Source of the DNA: an uncultured Bacteroidota bacterium
GTDB taxonomy: Bacteria; Bacteroidota; Bacteroidia; Flavobacteriales; Flavobacteriaceae
DNA: 64,000 nucleotides
Assembly: GCA_902598525.1 (NCBI GenBank)
Contig: CACKBZ010000003.1
Span: forward strand, 84,152-148,151
Direction: 5' to 3'
Made by a program: the position numbers and the translations under genes. The notes beneath the pieces were generated by a model. That model worked only from the letters and a program-made list of their open reading frames with translations, searched no databases and was not told the origin of the DNA. The stretch's first letter is position 1, and every line of letters begins with the position of its first letter. Positions 27,929 to 36,682 of the stretch are shown in pieces.

Positions 27929-29555
27929 TTACGCTCTAATAGATAATGTTGAAATATCATTTGAAAACGGTATGACTTCTATAACAGGAGAGACTGGTGC
28001 TGGAAAGTCAATTCTACTTGGAGGATTATCACTTGTTCTTGGCTCTAGAGTTGATAATGCAAAAATTATAAATAAGGATAAAAAGTGTTTTGTTGAGGCA
28101 GTTTTTGACCTCACTGGTCAAAACCTTCAGATGTTTTTTTCAGATAATGATTTAGATTTTGATAATCAGACAATAATTAGAAGAGAGGTTAATCAAACTG
28201 GAAAATCAAGAGCTTTTATAAATGATACACCAGTTAGGTTGGACCAATTATCAAGTTTAACAAATGATTTGCTTGATATTCATTCCCAATTTAATAATCT
28301 CAATATACTAGATACAAACTTTATTTTTTTAATTCTTGACTCTTTATCGAATAACACCGTTAATTCCAATACTTACTCTAAGGATTTTAAGTATCTCATG
28401 GAACTTGAGAAAAAAATTCAAGAAAAAGAAACACAAAGAGACACTCTTGAATCAGACCTTGATTATAATAATTATTTATTAAATGAATTTAATTCTATTG
28501 ATTTTGATGATATTAACATAGAAGATATAGAGAATAAAGTTAAAGAGGCAGATAACGTTGATGATATTAAAGAAGCCTTATCTCTAATTAATGAAGAATT
28601 TAATACAGAGCATGAAGGAATATCAGAAAAGTTCTCAAATATTGTAAGAAAACTTAATAAAGTCTCAGGATCTTCTAATCGAGTTAACTCTGTGGCAGAT
28701 AGCCTTACCTCAATAATTCATAGCTTAAATGATGTAATTGAAGATTCTCAGTCTATACTTAGTGATCTTTCTAACTCTGAAGAAGACATAAACCAATTAA
28801 GATTAAACCTTGACAAAATCTATACATTACAAAATAAACACAGAGTATCATCAATAGATGAATTAATTAAAATAAAAGAGAACCTGCTATTAGTTGTTGA
28901 TGGACATCAAGACATTAATCAAGAAATTAAATATTTAAAATCTTCAAAAGATATTTTATTAAAGGATCTAGTCTCTAAAGCTAACCTTATTCATGAAAAA
29001 AGATACTCTGTTAAGAATAATTTTGAAAAATTATTAAATCAAAATCTTTCTGAATTAGGAATGAATAATTCACAAATAAAAATTGATTTGTCAAAAACAG
29101 AATCAATTCAAAAAAATGGATTCAGTGAAGGTAAATTTTTACTAAAGTCAAATAAAGGTGAAAAATATAGTGATCTAAGAAATGTAGCCTCGGGTGGGGA
29201 GATATCAAGAATAATGCTTTCAATTAAATCAATTTTATCAAGCTATATAAAATTATCTACTATAATTTTTGATGAAATTGATACTGGTATATCAGGGACT
29301 GTATCCTCAAAAGTAGCAGATTTAATGGGTCAAATGTCAAAAAACATGCAAGTTATTGTTATAACACATACACCTCAAGTTGCATCAAAAGGTGATTTCC
29401 ACTATAAGGTATTTAAAAGGGAAGTTGAAAATAAAATTATAACTGATATCAAACTACTTGATGATAAGGAGAGAGTAAAAGAAATTGCAGAGATGTTGTC
29501 TGGAGATAAATCAAATAAATCAGCCAATGAACTTGCTAATGAGTTACTTAATTAA
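27903..29555 (+). CDS. recN: DNA repair protein RecN
   Basis: RecN is an SMC-like ATPase that acts on double-strand breaks. The 550-aa protein has Walker A GETGAGKS near residue 30, long coiled-coil arms (~150-380), the ABC signature ASGGEISRIML near 428 and Walker B IIFDEIDTGISG near 453. The ATG lies inside the coaBC 3' end (26-nt overlap). In other flavobacteria a DUF4835 gene often separates coaBC and recN (from memory); it is absent here. Confidence 0.97.
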   Translation: MLKKIRINNYALIDNVEISFENGMTSITGETGAGKSILLGGLSLVLGSRVDNAKIINKDKKCFVEAVFDLTGQNLQMFFSDNDLDFDNQTIIRREVNQTGKSRAFINDTPVRLDQLSSLTNDLLDIHSQFNNLNILDTNFIFLILDSLSNNTVNSNTYSKDFKYLMELEKKIQEKETQRDTLESDLDYNNYLLNEFNSIDFDDINIEDIENKVKEADNVDDIKEALSLINEEFNTEHEGISEKFSNIVRKLNKVSGSSNRVNSVADSLTSIIHSLNDVIEDSQSILSDLSNSEEDINQLRLNLDKIYTLQNKHRVSSIDELIKIKENLLLVVDGHQDINQEIKYLKSSKDILLKDLVSKANLIHEKRYSVKNNFEKLLNQNLSELGMNNSQIKIDLSKTESIQKNGFSEGKFLLKSNKGEKYSDLRNVASGGEISRIMLSIKSILSSYIKLSTIIFDEIDTGISGTVSSKVADLMGQMSKNMQVIVITHTPQVASKGDFHYKVFKREVENKIITDIKLLDDKERVKEIAEMLSGDKSNKSANELANELLN

Positions 29556-29558
29556 GTG

Positions 29559-29566
29559 TATCTTTA
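29559..29566 (+). promoter_or_regulatory. Possible promoter of the microprotein-fabI-coaE unit
   Basis: TATCTTTA matches seven of eight consensus positions (TAnnTTTG), with TTG at 29533-29535 as a weak, distant -33. A start near 29573 would give a leaderless transcript beginning at the microprotein ATG. Confidence 0.3.
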
Positions 29567-29573
29567 TAAAAAA

Positions 29574-29654
29574 ATGAATGAAGGTATAATCATAGCTTTG
29601 ATGATGCTAGGATTAGTTATGATTATTATATTACTTGATAAAAAGAAGAAATAA
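29574..29654 (+). CDS. 26-aa membrane microprotein or leader peptide coupled to fabI
   Basis: ATG at 29574 opens a 26-codon frame: MNEGIIIALMMLGLV, then MIIILLDKKKK. It is a single hydrophobic helix with a short acidic N-terminus and a four-lysine C-terminus, which would orient the tail to the cytoplasm. Its TAA shares an A with the fabI ATG (TAATG), so ribosomes could re-initiate directly on fabI. It occupies almost the whole recN-fabI gap. The family is not recognised. It could be a structural microprotein or only a translational leader. Confidence 0.5.
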   Translation: MNEGIIIALMMLGLVMIIILLDKKKK

Positions 29655-30466
29655 TGTCAAATTCTATTTTAAAAGGTAAAAAAGGTATAATTTTTGGTGC
29701 ATTAGATGATAGTTCTATTGCATGGAAAACTGCTGAAAGGGTCTATGAAGAGGGAGGCGAGTTTATTCTTAGTAATGCCCCTGTTTCTATAAGAATGGGA
29801 ACAATAAATGAATTAGCTGGAAAAACAAATTCTGAAGTAATTCCTGCTGATGCAACCAATTTACAAGATTTAGAGAAGCTAATTTCTCATGCTACTGAAA
29901 AGTTTAATGGAAAATTAGATTTCGTCCTTCATTCGATAGGAATGTCTGTTAATGTTAGAAAAGGTAAACACTATACAGACTTAAATTATGATTGGTTAGC
30001 TAAAGGTTGGGATGTTTCTGCAGTATCTTTTCATAAGCTAATGCAATCTCTACTTAAAATGGATGCAATGAACGAGTGGGGTAGTATTGTTGCTCTAACA
30101 TATATAGCTGCACAAAGGACTTTTCCAAATTATAACGATATGGCAGATAATAAAGCATATTTAGAATCCATAGCAAGAAGTTTTGGCTATTTCTTTGGTA
30201 AAGAAAAAAATGTTAGAGTAAACACAATATCTCAATCACCAACCTTAACAACTGCTGGAAAAGGAGTAAAAGGATTGGATGATTTTCTTAAATATGCTAA
30301 TTTAACCTCACCTCTTGGTAATGCTACTGCTGAAGATTGTGCTAACCTAACTGTATCGCTTTTCTCTGATTACACAAAAAGAGTTACTCTTCAAAATATT
30401 TATAATGATGGAGGGTTCTCAAGTGTTGGTGTGAGTCAAGAAATTATTGATAAATTAAATTCATAA
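29654..30466 (+). CDS. fabI: Enoyl-ACP reductase FabI
   Basis: FabI reduces enoyl-ACP in the last step of each fatty-acid elongation cycle. The 270-aa SDR protein begins with KGKKGIIFGALDDSSIAWK (cofactor loop). The FabI-type catalytic pair is Y and K in YNDMADNKAY near residue 160 (Y-x6-K), and the substrate-loop region is near residue 195 (TISQSPTLTTAGKGV). It shares one base with the microprotein stop upstream and one with coaE downstream. Confidence 0.97.
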   Translation: MSNSILKGKKGIIFGALDDSSIAWKTAERVYEEGGEFILSNAPVSIRMGTINELAGKTNSEVIPADATNLQDLEKLISHATEKFNGKLDFVLHSIGMSVNVRKGKHYTDLNYDWLAKGWDVSAVSFHKLMQSLLKMDAMNEWGSIVALTYIAAQRTFPNYNDMADNKAYLESIARSFGYFFGKEKNVRVNTISQSPTLTTAGKGVKGLDDFLKYANLTSPLGNATAEDCANLTVSLFSDYTKRVTLQNIYNDGGFSSVGVSQEIIDKLNS

Positions 30467-31053
30467 TGAAAATTGTCGGATTAACTGGAGGGATTGGATC
30501 TGGTAAATCTACTGTTTTGGAAATCTTTAAAAAAATTGGCGTAAATACATATAATGCAGATGAATCTGCAAAGAAATTAATTAGTTCAAATAAAAAAATC
30601 ATTTACTCTATAAAACAATTATTTGGAGAAGACATCTATAATGAGCACGATTTAAACTCTGAATTAGTCTCGAAAATTGTTTTTAATGACAAAGAAAAGC
30701 TTAAGTCTTTAAATTCAATAATTCATCCTGAGGTAGCAAAAGATTTTGACTCTTTCTGTCTTAATAATAAAGACGAAAAATATATTGTGAAAGAAGCGGC
30801 AATTATTTTTGAGACTAAAACAGAAAATCTTTTTGATAAGATCGTTTACGTTAGAGCTCCAAAAGAAATTAGAATTGATAGGGTAATGTTGAGAGATAAT
30901 GTATCCAAAGGAGATGTTTTAAATCGAATAAGGAATCAAATTGCTGAACATTTAATTATTGATAAATGTGACTATATAATAGATAATATTGATTTAAACG
31001 ATTTAGAGAAAAAGGTAACAGAAATTAATAACTCCATAATTAGTTTAAACTAG
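30466..31053 (+). CDS. coaE: Dephospho-CoA kinase CoaE
   Basis: CoaE phosphorylates dephospho-CoA, the last step of CoA synthesis. The 195-aa protein has the P-loop GLTGGIGSGKST at residues 5-16, the conserved HPEV near 87 and the lid region IRIDRVMLRDN near 142. The start overlaps the fabI stop by one base (TAATG). Coupling CoA supply to fatty-acid synthesis makes functional sense. Confidence 0.97.
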   Translation: MKIVGLTGGIGSGKSTVLEIFKKIGVNTYNADESAKKLISSNKKIIYSIKQLFGEDIYNEHDLNSELVSKIVFNDKEKLKSLNSIIHPEVAKDFDSFCLNNKDEKYIVKEAAIIFETKTENLFDKIVYVRAPKEIRIDRVMLRDNVSKGDVLNRIRNQIAEHLIIDKCDYIIDNIDLNDLEKKVTEINNSIISLN

Positions 31054-31076
31054 TTTCTTAACATTTTATTAAGAAA
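31054..31076. promoter_or_regulatory. Inverted repeat between coaE and the sensor kinase
   Basis: TTTCTTAA and TTAAGAAA are perfect 8-bp arms around a 7-nt spacer, starting immediately after the coaE stop and 10 nt before the kinase promoter element. It may be a weak terminator for fabI-coaE (it is followed by TTTATATTTT) or an operator for autoregulation of the two-component pair. Confidence 0.4.
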
Positions 31077-31085
31077 TTTATATTT

Positions 31086-31093
31086 TAATTTTG
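31086..31093 (+). promoter_or_regulatory. Promoter -7 element of the two-component pair
   Basis: TAATTTTG matches TAnnTTTG. The predicted start near 31100 leaves an 8-nt leader before the kinase ATG at 31108. Confidence 0.45.
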
Positions 31094-31107
31094 AGAATTT
31101 TATAAAT

Positions 31108-32701
31108 ATGAATAGAAAACTTTATACTTCTTTAATTCTATTAATGTCATTTTCATTGATTGGGATAATATTAATGCAAGGATATTGGATTTATTCCTCA
31201 TGGAAAAATAAAGAAGAGGAGTTTTCATTGGCTGTTAATAGGACTCTTAGAGAAGCTGTTGATGAAATTCAAAGTAGAGAATTAAATGATTATGTTAATA
31301 CATATCAAATGTTAATTGATTCTGTTGGTACTCCAGATGAACAAAATTTTACTGATGTATTTTTATTTTTAGATGAAGATCAGTCTTCTAATCTCTCTAC
31401 TTTTTTTGCTTACGGAATACTTGAGGAAGATTATAACATAAACCTTCCAAAAAACTTAACTAATAGATATGGTAATGATAATTTGAAAGACTATAAAGCA
31501 GTTAAAACAACTATTGTAAATAAAAACATATTTGATAGAAGAGAAAATAGACTTAATGCTTCAATATCTAAATTGAAAAGTGTTGAAGATATCGATATAT
31601 TTAAGTTTGAAAAATATAAGTCAGCTTTTCAAGAGTATGCATCCTCTTTGCCTATCCATAAAAGAACTACTTCTCGAGAGATCCAGATACTACTAGACAG
31701 GGGATTTAATGACAGAAATATTACTACACCATATGAGTTTGGTATATACAGTAATGGTCTTTCAACAAAAGTCAAATCAAATAACTATATAGAGATTCAA
31801 TCTGGTCCAAAATATTCGATACCATTCTTATATGATAGGTCTAGTCCGATCAAATATGATCTTGTTATTTCATTTCCTGAAAAACAAGAATATGTTTTAT
31901 CCGGTATTATTGGTGTTGCAACTCTTTCATTTATGTTGACTTTGATAATAATTGTTATTTCTACTAGCGCTCTTTATCAGATTATTCAACAAAAAAAACT
32001 ATCTGAAATAAAAAGTGATTTTATAAATAATATCTCTCATGAATTTAAGACTCCAATTGCCACAATTAATCTTGCATTAGATGCAATATCCAGCTCAAAA
32101 AATAATTTAAATGATAAATCTAACTCATATTTAGGAATGATAAGAGAGGAAAATTCAAGAATGCTATCTCAAGTAGAAAATATTTTAAGGATTTCTCAAT
32201 TAGAAAAAAGCTCTAATCCGTTTGATATGGAAGACACAAATATTCATGAAGTTATTGAGGATGCTGTAGAGCATGTTAAGCTTATAGTCGATAGTAATAA
32301 AGGATCAATAAACTTAAATCTTAATGCAAAAAATCCATTTATTAATGGAAATAGTAATCATCTTGAAAATATCATTATTAATATTTTAGATAATGCCGTA
32401 AAATATTCTAAAGCTAGCCCATTTATTAATGTATCAACAAAAAACATCGATGATAATCTTGAAATATGTATTCAAGATAATGGAATAGGAATGGATAAGA
32501 ATACACAAAAAATGGTATTTGAAAAAATTTTATAGAGAACAAAATGGAGATATACATGATATTAAAGGACATGGTCTTGGCCTTTCATATGTAAAAAAAA
32601 TTGTGGATTTTCATAAAGGTAAAATCTCACTTGAAAGTAAGAAAGGATCTGGTACTAAATTCTATATAAACATTAAAACATTAACAAATGAAAATAAATA
32701 A
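31108..32701 (+). pseudogene. Sensor histidine kinase (RprX-like), interrupted by a one-base frameshift
   Basis: The kinase has two membrane helices (residues ~6-27 and ~263-290) flanking a ~235-aa periplasmic sensor, then the H box NNISHEFKTPIATI, N box ILDNAVKYSK and G1 box DNGIGM. The frame then ends at 32535. The missing G2 box GHGLGLSYVKKIV and the end of the ATPase domain are in another frame (to 32701). Dropping one base from the A6T4 run at 32522-32531 restores EKFYREQNG and a ~530-aa normal kinase. The regulator gene overlaps the end by 14 nt, so the pair looks like one unit. Without correction the kinase would probably be inactive. Confidence 0.85.
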
Positions 32702-33386
32702 AAAAATTCTTTTAGTTGAAGATGATCCTAATTTTGGCAGAATACTAAAAGATTATTTGACCATAAATAATTATGAGGTTACTCTTGCTGTAAATGGTAT
32801 AGAAGGTTTTGAAAAATTCAATAAATCTGAATTTAATCTCTGTATTTTGGATATTATGATGCCATTTAAAGATGGTCTTACTCTAGCGAAAGAAATTAGG
32901 GAAATTAATGAAACGATTCCTCTGATCTTTCTCACTGCAAAAAATTTAAAAGATGATGTATTGAAGGGATATAAGATTGGTGCAGATGATTATCTAACAA
33001 AACCATTTGATTCTGAAATTCTATTAGCAAAGATTAAATCAATTTTAAATAGAAAACCACCAGTCAACACCGATCAAGAAGATGTATTTGAGTTTGATTT
33101 TGGAGAATTTTCATTTAATTCAAAGCTCAGGATTTTAAATCATAGAGATGGGAAATCATTTAAACTTTCACCAAAAGAAAACCAACTACTTAAAATGCTG
33201 GTTCTAAATTTTGACGATTTACTTCCTAGAGATATTGCATTAAATAAGATTTGGAGAGATGCTAATTATTTTACTTCAAGAAGCATGGATGTCTATATTG
33301 CAAAACTTAGAAAGTATCTTGAAAAAGATGTCTCATTAAAAATAATAAATGTTCACGGTGAAGGTTTTAGATTAATGAAGGACTAG
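32688..33386 (+). CDS. OmpR-family response regulator (RprY-like)
   Basis: This 232-aa transcription regulator has an N-terminal receiver domain with acidic pair EDD near residue 11, phospho-acceptor D in LCILDIMMP near 55 and K in LTKPF near 105. The C-terminal winged-helix DNA-binding domain (from ~135) has FKLSPKENQLLKML and the recognition part RSMDVYIAKLRKYL. It is translated from an ATG inside the kinase 3' end. It resembles the RprY group of Bacteroidota, whose targets vary. The inverted repeat upstream of the kinase is a possible binding site. Confidence 0.93.
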   Translation: MKINKKILLVEDDPNFGRILKDYLTINNYEVTLAVNGIEGFEKFNKSEFNLCILDIMMPFKDGLTLAKEIREINETIPLIFLTAKNLKDDVLKGYKIGADDYLTKPFDSEILLAKIKSILNRKPPVNTDQEDVFEFDFGEFSFNSKLRILNHRDGKSFKLSPKENQLLKMLVLNFDDLLPRDIALNKIWRDANYFTSRSMDVYIAKLRKYLEKDVSLKIINVHGEGFRLMKD

Positions 33387-34291
33387 TACTTATAATTCTC
33401 TCTAGGGTGGTATTTTTTCAACACTTCCTCTAAATGATATGTATCTAAGTGAGTATATATCTCAGTTGTTATAATGCTTTCGTGACCTAGAATTAACTGA
33501 ATCGTTCTTAAATCTGCACCATTTTTTAGTAGATGTGTTGCATATGAGTGCCTTAATGTATGAGGGCTGATATTTTTTCTAATATTAGCTTCCTTTGCAG
33601 AATCCTTTATAATCTTAAAAATCATTGATCTAGTCAATTGCCTACCATATCTATTTAAAAAAAGAATATCCGAAAATTTTGGATCAATATTTAATTTTTC
33701 CCTTAAATCTAAGTACTTTTTAATTTCAATTGATGCGATATCCCCTAATGGGACAAGTCTTTCTTTATTACCCTTACCAAATACCTTTAAAAAACTTTCC
33801 TTAAAAAAAATATTTGAAAGATTTAATTTAATTAATTCACTTACTCTCATTCCAGTTCCATATAGTACCTCAACTATAGTTTTATTCCTCTGTCCAAATT
33901 CATTATTTAGATTAATCGACGAAATCAATTTAGTTATTTCATCCTCTGTTAAGATCTCAGGTAATTTTTTTTCAAGTTTTGGAGTTTCAATATCATCAAT
34001 GGGTGATATCTTTATTTTACCCTCAAATAATAAATAGTTAAAAAAACTCTTTAATGATGATATACATCTAGCTTGACTACTTGATGACTTATTGTCTGAA
34101 AAACTATTATAAATATAAATTTTAACTATTTCTGAGGTACATTCATAAGGATGAATGTTAATTTTGTTATCATTAATATATTTTTTAAACTGTATTAAAT
34201 CATATTCATAACTTTTAATTGAATTAGTACTCAAACCTCTCTCTAGTTTAAGATAATTTTTAAAATTTTCAATGCTGTTATCCCAATTCAT
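33383..34291 (-). CDS. xerD: Tyrosine recombinase XerD/XerC
   Basis: This enzyme resolves chromosome dimers at dif together with FtsK. The 302-aa protein has an N-terminal SAM-like core-binding domain (residues ~3-88) and a catalytic domain with R in YGTGMRVSEL near 152, HTLRHSYATHLL near 245, H of ILGHESIITTEIY near 268 and the nucleophile Y in TEIYTHLD near 277. Whether it is XerC or XerD cannot be settled without the second paralogue. The 3' end overlaps the response-regulator gene by 4 nt (convergent). Confidence 0.93.
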   Translation of the reverse strand: MNWDNSIENFKNYLKLERGLSTNSIKSYEYDLIQFKKYINDNKINIHPYECTSEIVKIYIYNSFSDNKSSSSQARCISSLKSFFNYLLFEGKIKISPIDDIETPKLEKKLPEILTEDEITKLISSINLNNEFGQRNKTIVEVLYGTGMRVSELIKLNLSNIFFKESFLKVFGKGNKERLVPLGDIASIEIKKYLDLREKLNIDPKFSDILFLNRYGRQLTRSMIFKIIKDSAKEANIRKNISPHTLRHSYATHLLKNGADLRTIQLILGHESIITTEIYTHLDTYHLEEVLKKYHPRENYKY

Positions 34292-34327
34292 TTTTTTATT
34301 ACTCTATAAGCATTAACTTTATAATAT

Positions 34328-34747
34328 ATGAAAATAACAATAATTAATGGACCTAATTTGAATCTTCTTGGTTCAAGAGAAACTGATATATATGGTGATC
34401 AAAATTTTGATTCCTTTTTTAAATCATTAAAATTAAAATACCCAGAAATTGATTTAGATTATCATCAGTCTAACATAGAAGGTGAACTAATTAACATTAT
34501 TCAAGACTCAAGAGAATCAGATGGAATAATTATAAATGCTGCTGCATATACCCATACTTCAGTTGGTATAGGTGACGCAATAAAGGCTATTGACACAAAA
34601 GTAATAGAAGTTCATATATCAAACACTTTCTCAAGAGAAGAATTCAGGCACAATTCATATTTGTCACCTGTTGTTGATGGAATAATTATAGGTTTTGGTT
34701 TAAATAGTTATGAATTAGCTATTCAAAGCATATTATCTCAAAGATGA
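34328..34747 (+). CDS. aroQ: Type II 3-dehydroquinate dehydratase
   Basis: AroQ dehydrates 3-dehydroquinate in the shikimate pathway. The 139-aa protein has normal length. All motifs are in place: NGPNLNLLGSRE near residue 7, DLDYHQSNIEGELI near 44, INAAAYTHTSVGIGDAI near 73 and EVHISNTFSREEFRHNSYLS near 97. It is divergent from xerD; TAACTTTA just upstream is close to a -7 element. It overlaps the lpdA 3' end by 10 nt (convergent). Confidence 0.98.
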   Translation: MKITIINGPNLNLLGSRETDIYGDQNFDSFFKSLKLKYPEIDLDYHQSNIEGELINIIQDSRESDGIIINAAAYTHTSVGIGDAIKAIDTKVIEVHISNTFSREEFRHNSYLSPVVDGIIIGFGLNSYELAIQSILSQR

Positions 34748-36129
34748 ATTACTTCCTCGTAAGCATCGGCTACCGCTTCCATTAATGCCTCACTCATTGT
34801 CGGATGAGGATGGACAGACTTTAATATTTCCTTACCAGTAGTTTCAAGTTTTCTACCCAATACAGCTTCTGCAATCATATCAGTAACTCCAGCTCCAATC
34901 ATGTGACAGCCAAGCCACTCACCATATTTTTCATCAAAAATAACCTTAACAAATCCATCTGGATGACCTGAAGCCTGTGCTTTTCCAGATGCAGTAAATG
35001 GAAATTTTCCAACTTTTACTTTATACCCTTTCTGAATTGCTTTTTCTTCTGTTAACCCAACAGATGCAACTTCTGGAGAACAGTAAGTACATCCTGGAAT
35101 ATTATCATAATCAATTGGTTCTACATCATGATTCGCAATTTTTTCAACACAAAGTATTCCTTCAGCCGAAGCAACATGAGCTAATGCTTGACCAAATGTA
35201 ATATCTCCGATAGCGTAATATCCTGGAATATTTGTTTGATAGAATTCATCGACAATAATTTTGTCTTTATCAACAGCTATTCCAACTTCCTCAATTCCTA
35301 TATTTTCGATATTACTCTTTATACCCACAGCAGATAAAACAATATCTGCTTCGTGCTCGGAAATTTGATTATTTGATTTAATTTGAACCTTAACACCTTT
35401 ACCTTTAGTATTAGATGAAATGACTTCAGAGCTGGTTAATATTTCAATTCCAGACTTTTTAAAAATTTTACTTAATTGACTTGAGATATCTTTATCTTCA
35501 ACAGGTAAAACTCTATCCATGTATTCAACTATTTTTACCTCAGTTCCCATAGAATTATAGAAATAAGCAAATTCAATTCCAATAGCACCTGAGCCAACAA
35601 TAATTATTTTTTTGGGTTGCTTGGGGAGTGTCATTGCTTCTCTATAGCCAATTATTTTTTTACCGTCTTGAGGAATAGAATCAATCACTCTTGATCTACT
35701 ACCTGTAGCTATAATAATATTTGAGGATTCAAACTCTTGAACTTCACCCTCATTTTCAACTGAAACTTTTTTGTTTGGTAATACTCTACCATGTCCGTTA
35801 ATAATATCAATTTTATTCTTCTTCATAAGGAAAGTTACACCTTTACTCATCCCATCAGCTACACTCCTTGACCTTTTAACAACTGAGTCAAAATCTTTAT
35901 CAAAATCTTTAACTTTTAGTCCATATGAATCAGCTTTTTTTAAGTATTCAAATACTTGTGCAGACTTTAATAGAGCCTTAGTTGGGATACACCCCCAATT
36001 TAAACAAACACCACCTAGACTTTCTTTTTCGACAATAGCAGTCTTTAGTCCTAATTGAGAAGCCCTAATTGCAGTTACATATCCACCTGGACCACTTCCT
36101 AGAACAATTAAATCATATTTTTTAGTCAT
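34738..36129 (-). CDS. lpdA: Dihydrolipoyl dehydrogenase (E3)
   Basis: E3 re-oxidises dihydrolipoamide in pyruvate and 2-oxoglutarate dehydrogenases and in the glycine cleavage system; gcvT is at 54.5 kb. The 463-aa protein has the FAD site VLGSGPGGYVTAI near residue 9, the redox disulphide GGVCLNWGCIPTKA near 39, the NAD site IVGSGAIGIEFAYF near 180 and the C-terminal His-Glu pair in HPHPTMSEALMEA. It follows msrB with an 8-nt overlap. Confidence 0.98.
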   Translation of the reverse strand: MTKKYDLIVLGSGPGGYVTAIRASQLGLKTAIVEKESLGGVCLNWGCIPTKALLKSAQVFEYLKKADSYGLKVKDFDKDFDSVVKRSRSVADGMSKGVTFLMKKNKIDIINGHGRVLPNKKVSVENEGEVQEFESSNIIIATGSRSRVIDSIPQDGKKIIGYREAMTLPKQPKKIIIVGSGAIGIEFAYFYNSMGTEVKIVEYMDRVLPVEDKDISSQLSKIFKKSGIEILTSSEVISSNTKGKGVKVQIKSNNQISEHEADIVLSAVGIKSNIENIGIEEVGIAVDKDKIIVDEFYQTNIPGYYAIGDITFGQALAHVASAEGILCVEKIANHDVEPIDYDNIPGCTYCSPEVASVGLTEEKAIQKGYKVKVGKFPFTASGKAQASGHPDGFVKVIFDEKYGEWLGCHMIGAGVTDMIAEAVLGRKLETTGKEILKSVHPHPTMSEALMEAVADAYEEVIHL

Positions 36130-36616
36130 TTCTTTTATTATTTATAAAATTTATACTTGCAGAATTAACACAATATCTTTTACCTGTTGCAGTTGGGCCA
36201 TCATCAAAGACATGACCTTGATGCCCTCCACAGTTAGAACATAAAATTTCAGTTCTAATCATTCCTAAGCTTGTATCTTTTTTGTAGACAATTGCACCTG
36301 GAATTGCTGCTTCATAACTTGGCCATCCACAATCAGACATAAACTTACTTCCACTCTTAAATAGAGGTTGTCCGCATCCCTTGCATACATATACCCCATC
36401 TTCAAAATGCATATTATATATTCCCGTGTGGGGCCTTTCAGTACCCGCATTTCTTAATATCTCAAATTCTTCAGGAGATAACTCTTCTTTCCACTCTTCT
36501 TCTGATTTATTCACTTTATATGTTATTTTAGGTTCTTGTTTATCTAATTTTGTTTGGCAGTTTAATAGTGTAAAACTAAAAAAAACTAGTCCAAATAAGT
36601 GCAATTTTAAGTACAT
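36122..36616 (-). CDS. msrB: Lipoprotein peptide-methionine (R)-S-oxide reductase MsrB
   Basis: MsrB repairs methionine-R-sulfoxide in proteins. The 164-aa protein starts with a lipoprotein signal (LLNC lipobox, Cys near residue 20), so it is probably anchored in the periplasm or outer membrane instead of the cytoplasm. The MsrB fold has zinc ligands in CKGC near 77 and CSNC near 126, the substrate region CGWPSY near 94 and the catalytic cysteine in RYCVNSAS near 150. The end overlaps lpdA by 8 nt. Confidence 0.94.
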   Translation of the reverse strand: MYLKLHLFGLVFFSFTLLNCQTKLDKQEPKITYKVNKSEEEWKEELSPEEFEILRNAGTERPHTGIYNMHFEDGVYVCKGCGQPLFKSGSKFMSDCGWPSYEAAIPGAIVYKKDTSLGMIRTEILCSNCGGHQGHVFDDGPTATGKRYCVNSASINFINNKRND

Positions 36617-36629
36617 CTATATTTTTTGA

Positions 36630-36637
36630 CAAATATA
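36630..36637 (-). promoter_or_regulatory. msrB-lpdA promoter, -7 element
   Basis: The minus strand reads TATATTTG. A start near 36623 gives a 7-nt leader before the msrB ATG. Confidence 0.5.
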
Positions 36638-36682
36638 TATATCTTTTAATTTATTTACTTACTTAGTCAATCATTTAAATTT

